NCBI GenBank assembly: GCA_004802705.1
Contig: SGPL01000189.1
Span: 23,905 to 55,386, forward strand
Reading direction: 5' to 3'
Origin: Bondarzewia mesenterica
Taxonomy: Eukaryota > Basidiomycota > Agaricomycetes > Russulales > Bondarzewiaceae
DNA: 31,482 nt
The notes under the pieces: model-generated
The model's database searches: none
Told to the model about the DNA's origin: nothing
What the model saw: only the letters and a program-made list of their open reading frames with translations
Shown here: piece by piece, positions 30,712-31,482 of the stretch
Position numbering within the stretch: position 1 is the stretch's first letter
Layout of the letters: each line of letters begins with the position of its first letter
Program-made: the position numbers and the translations under genes

Positions 30712-31482
30712 CATCAGTAGAAACCTCCTATGTAAATAAGATCTAAAATATATAAATAAGATTTTATTAGAGAAAGCAATCTAATCCAGTAAATAAGATA
30801 ACTACCTTTTTTTATCCTGATCTTATTTACTTTAAATAAGAAGTAATTCCATTTTCAAATAAAGCAGTTTTACAGCAAAGTAATAATAAAAGTAAATTTC
30901 ACTTTTTTTTTTTTATACCTCTTTTCTTTATATTTAGTCATTATTAGATTTGAATTTATTATTTGAATTTATTAATTAATTAATTTTTTGCCTAATGCCA
31001 AGTTTAAACTTACAACCTCATGCATTCACAAGTTTAACTAAATCTCAATGCTACTTTAACCATTACTCTATATCAACTTATAAAATTAAAATATATATTA
31101 TAATATATAGAGTCAAATTTGACTTATATAAATTTTTGCTTCTATCTATTAATGTTGAATACTATTTCTTACATCTCAACTTTAAGTTAATTTTGCTTAA
31201 TTATTTTTATGCTTAGTTAATCAAAGTTATGGAAGCTATAAAATCACTTTGATATATATTCAAAGTGAAGGAATACATATTATTACTAGGGCTCTGTATT
31301 GTCTCATTATGATAATAGTAGTATATTTTACTATCATTATTATAGAACTATTATCACTTATACAGCTATTTGATAAATTTATCATCAATAATAAAGCTAT
31401 TTTTTTTTTGGCTATACAGCTATTTTACTATTAAGATGATATATCAATCTATAGATCATATTATACAAGGGATTCCTGTGGC
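30712..31482. mobile_element. TIR element copy 2, runs off the window
   Basis: Begins CATCAGTAGAAA right after CTA (30709-30711) and matches copy 1 from 18073: AAATAAGATCTAA, CTGATCTTATTTACTT, the tRNA-like boxes, and ATATTATAATATATAGAGTC (compare 18458-18480). Similarity fades after about 31190. The right end is outside the window, so the element type rests on copy 1. Confidence 0.65.

Overview
The window is fungal nuclear DNA, most likely from a mushroom-forming basidiomycete (Agaricomycotina). The evidence is multi-exon genes with very short introns (about 40-95 nt), GT-AG ends with occasional GC-AG ends, and proteins of fungal type (SEY1, acetoacetyl-CoA synthetase, MSH2, ILV3). The repeats are also of a fungal kind: a Helitron, a Ty1/copia element and terminal-inverted-repeat elements. 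Bases 1-3760 are peppered with N; the rest has none.

Layout. 174-3534 (-): SEY1, the ER-fusion GTPase. 3535-4137: shared divergent promoter with two CACGTG boxes. 4138-7069 (+): an apparently intact 15-exon acetoacetyl-CoA synthetase gene that I could splice fully (675 aa). 7070-7797: intergenic, with a 15-bp perfect inverted repeat. 7798-9159 (-): a broken gene of unknown function. 9834-12617 (+): the C-terminal 576 residues of MSH2 over 16 exons, all in phase, but with about 370 N-terminal residues absent. 12618-25940: about 13 kb of AT-rich, CpG-poor nested transposon debris. It holds a Helitron (13059-17100, -), a fragment of an unrecognised fungal gene (17130-19890, -) split by a 1.4-kb inverted-repeat element (18073-19487), a 5'-truncated copia element (20030-23811, +), and a pyrimidine-rich stretch that may be an LTR (24358-25495). 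26003-28033 (+): a truncated ILV3 (dihydroxy-acid dehydratase) with several lesions. 28178-28569: tandem MITE-like elements. 29800-30711 and 30712-31482: second copies of the Helitron 3' end and of the inverted-repeat element.

The host genes are housekeeping genes (ER shaping, ketone-body/sterol precursor activation, mismatch repair, branched-chain amino acid synthesis) and do not form a pathway cluster. The main interest lies in the repeat block: a Helitron whose 3' part encodes a ubiquitin-protease-like histidine box, an inverted-repeat element with a clean 3-bp target duplication and internal tRNA-like promoter boxes, and two conserved genes that both lose their N-termini at junctions in this window. 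I saw no CRISPR array, rRNA or tRNA gene, and no convincing new defence or biosynthetic system.
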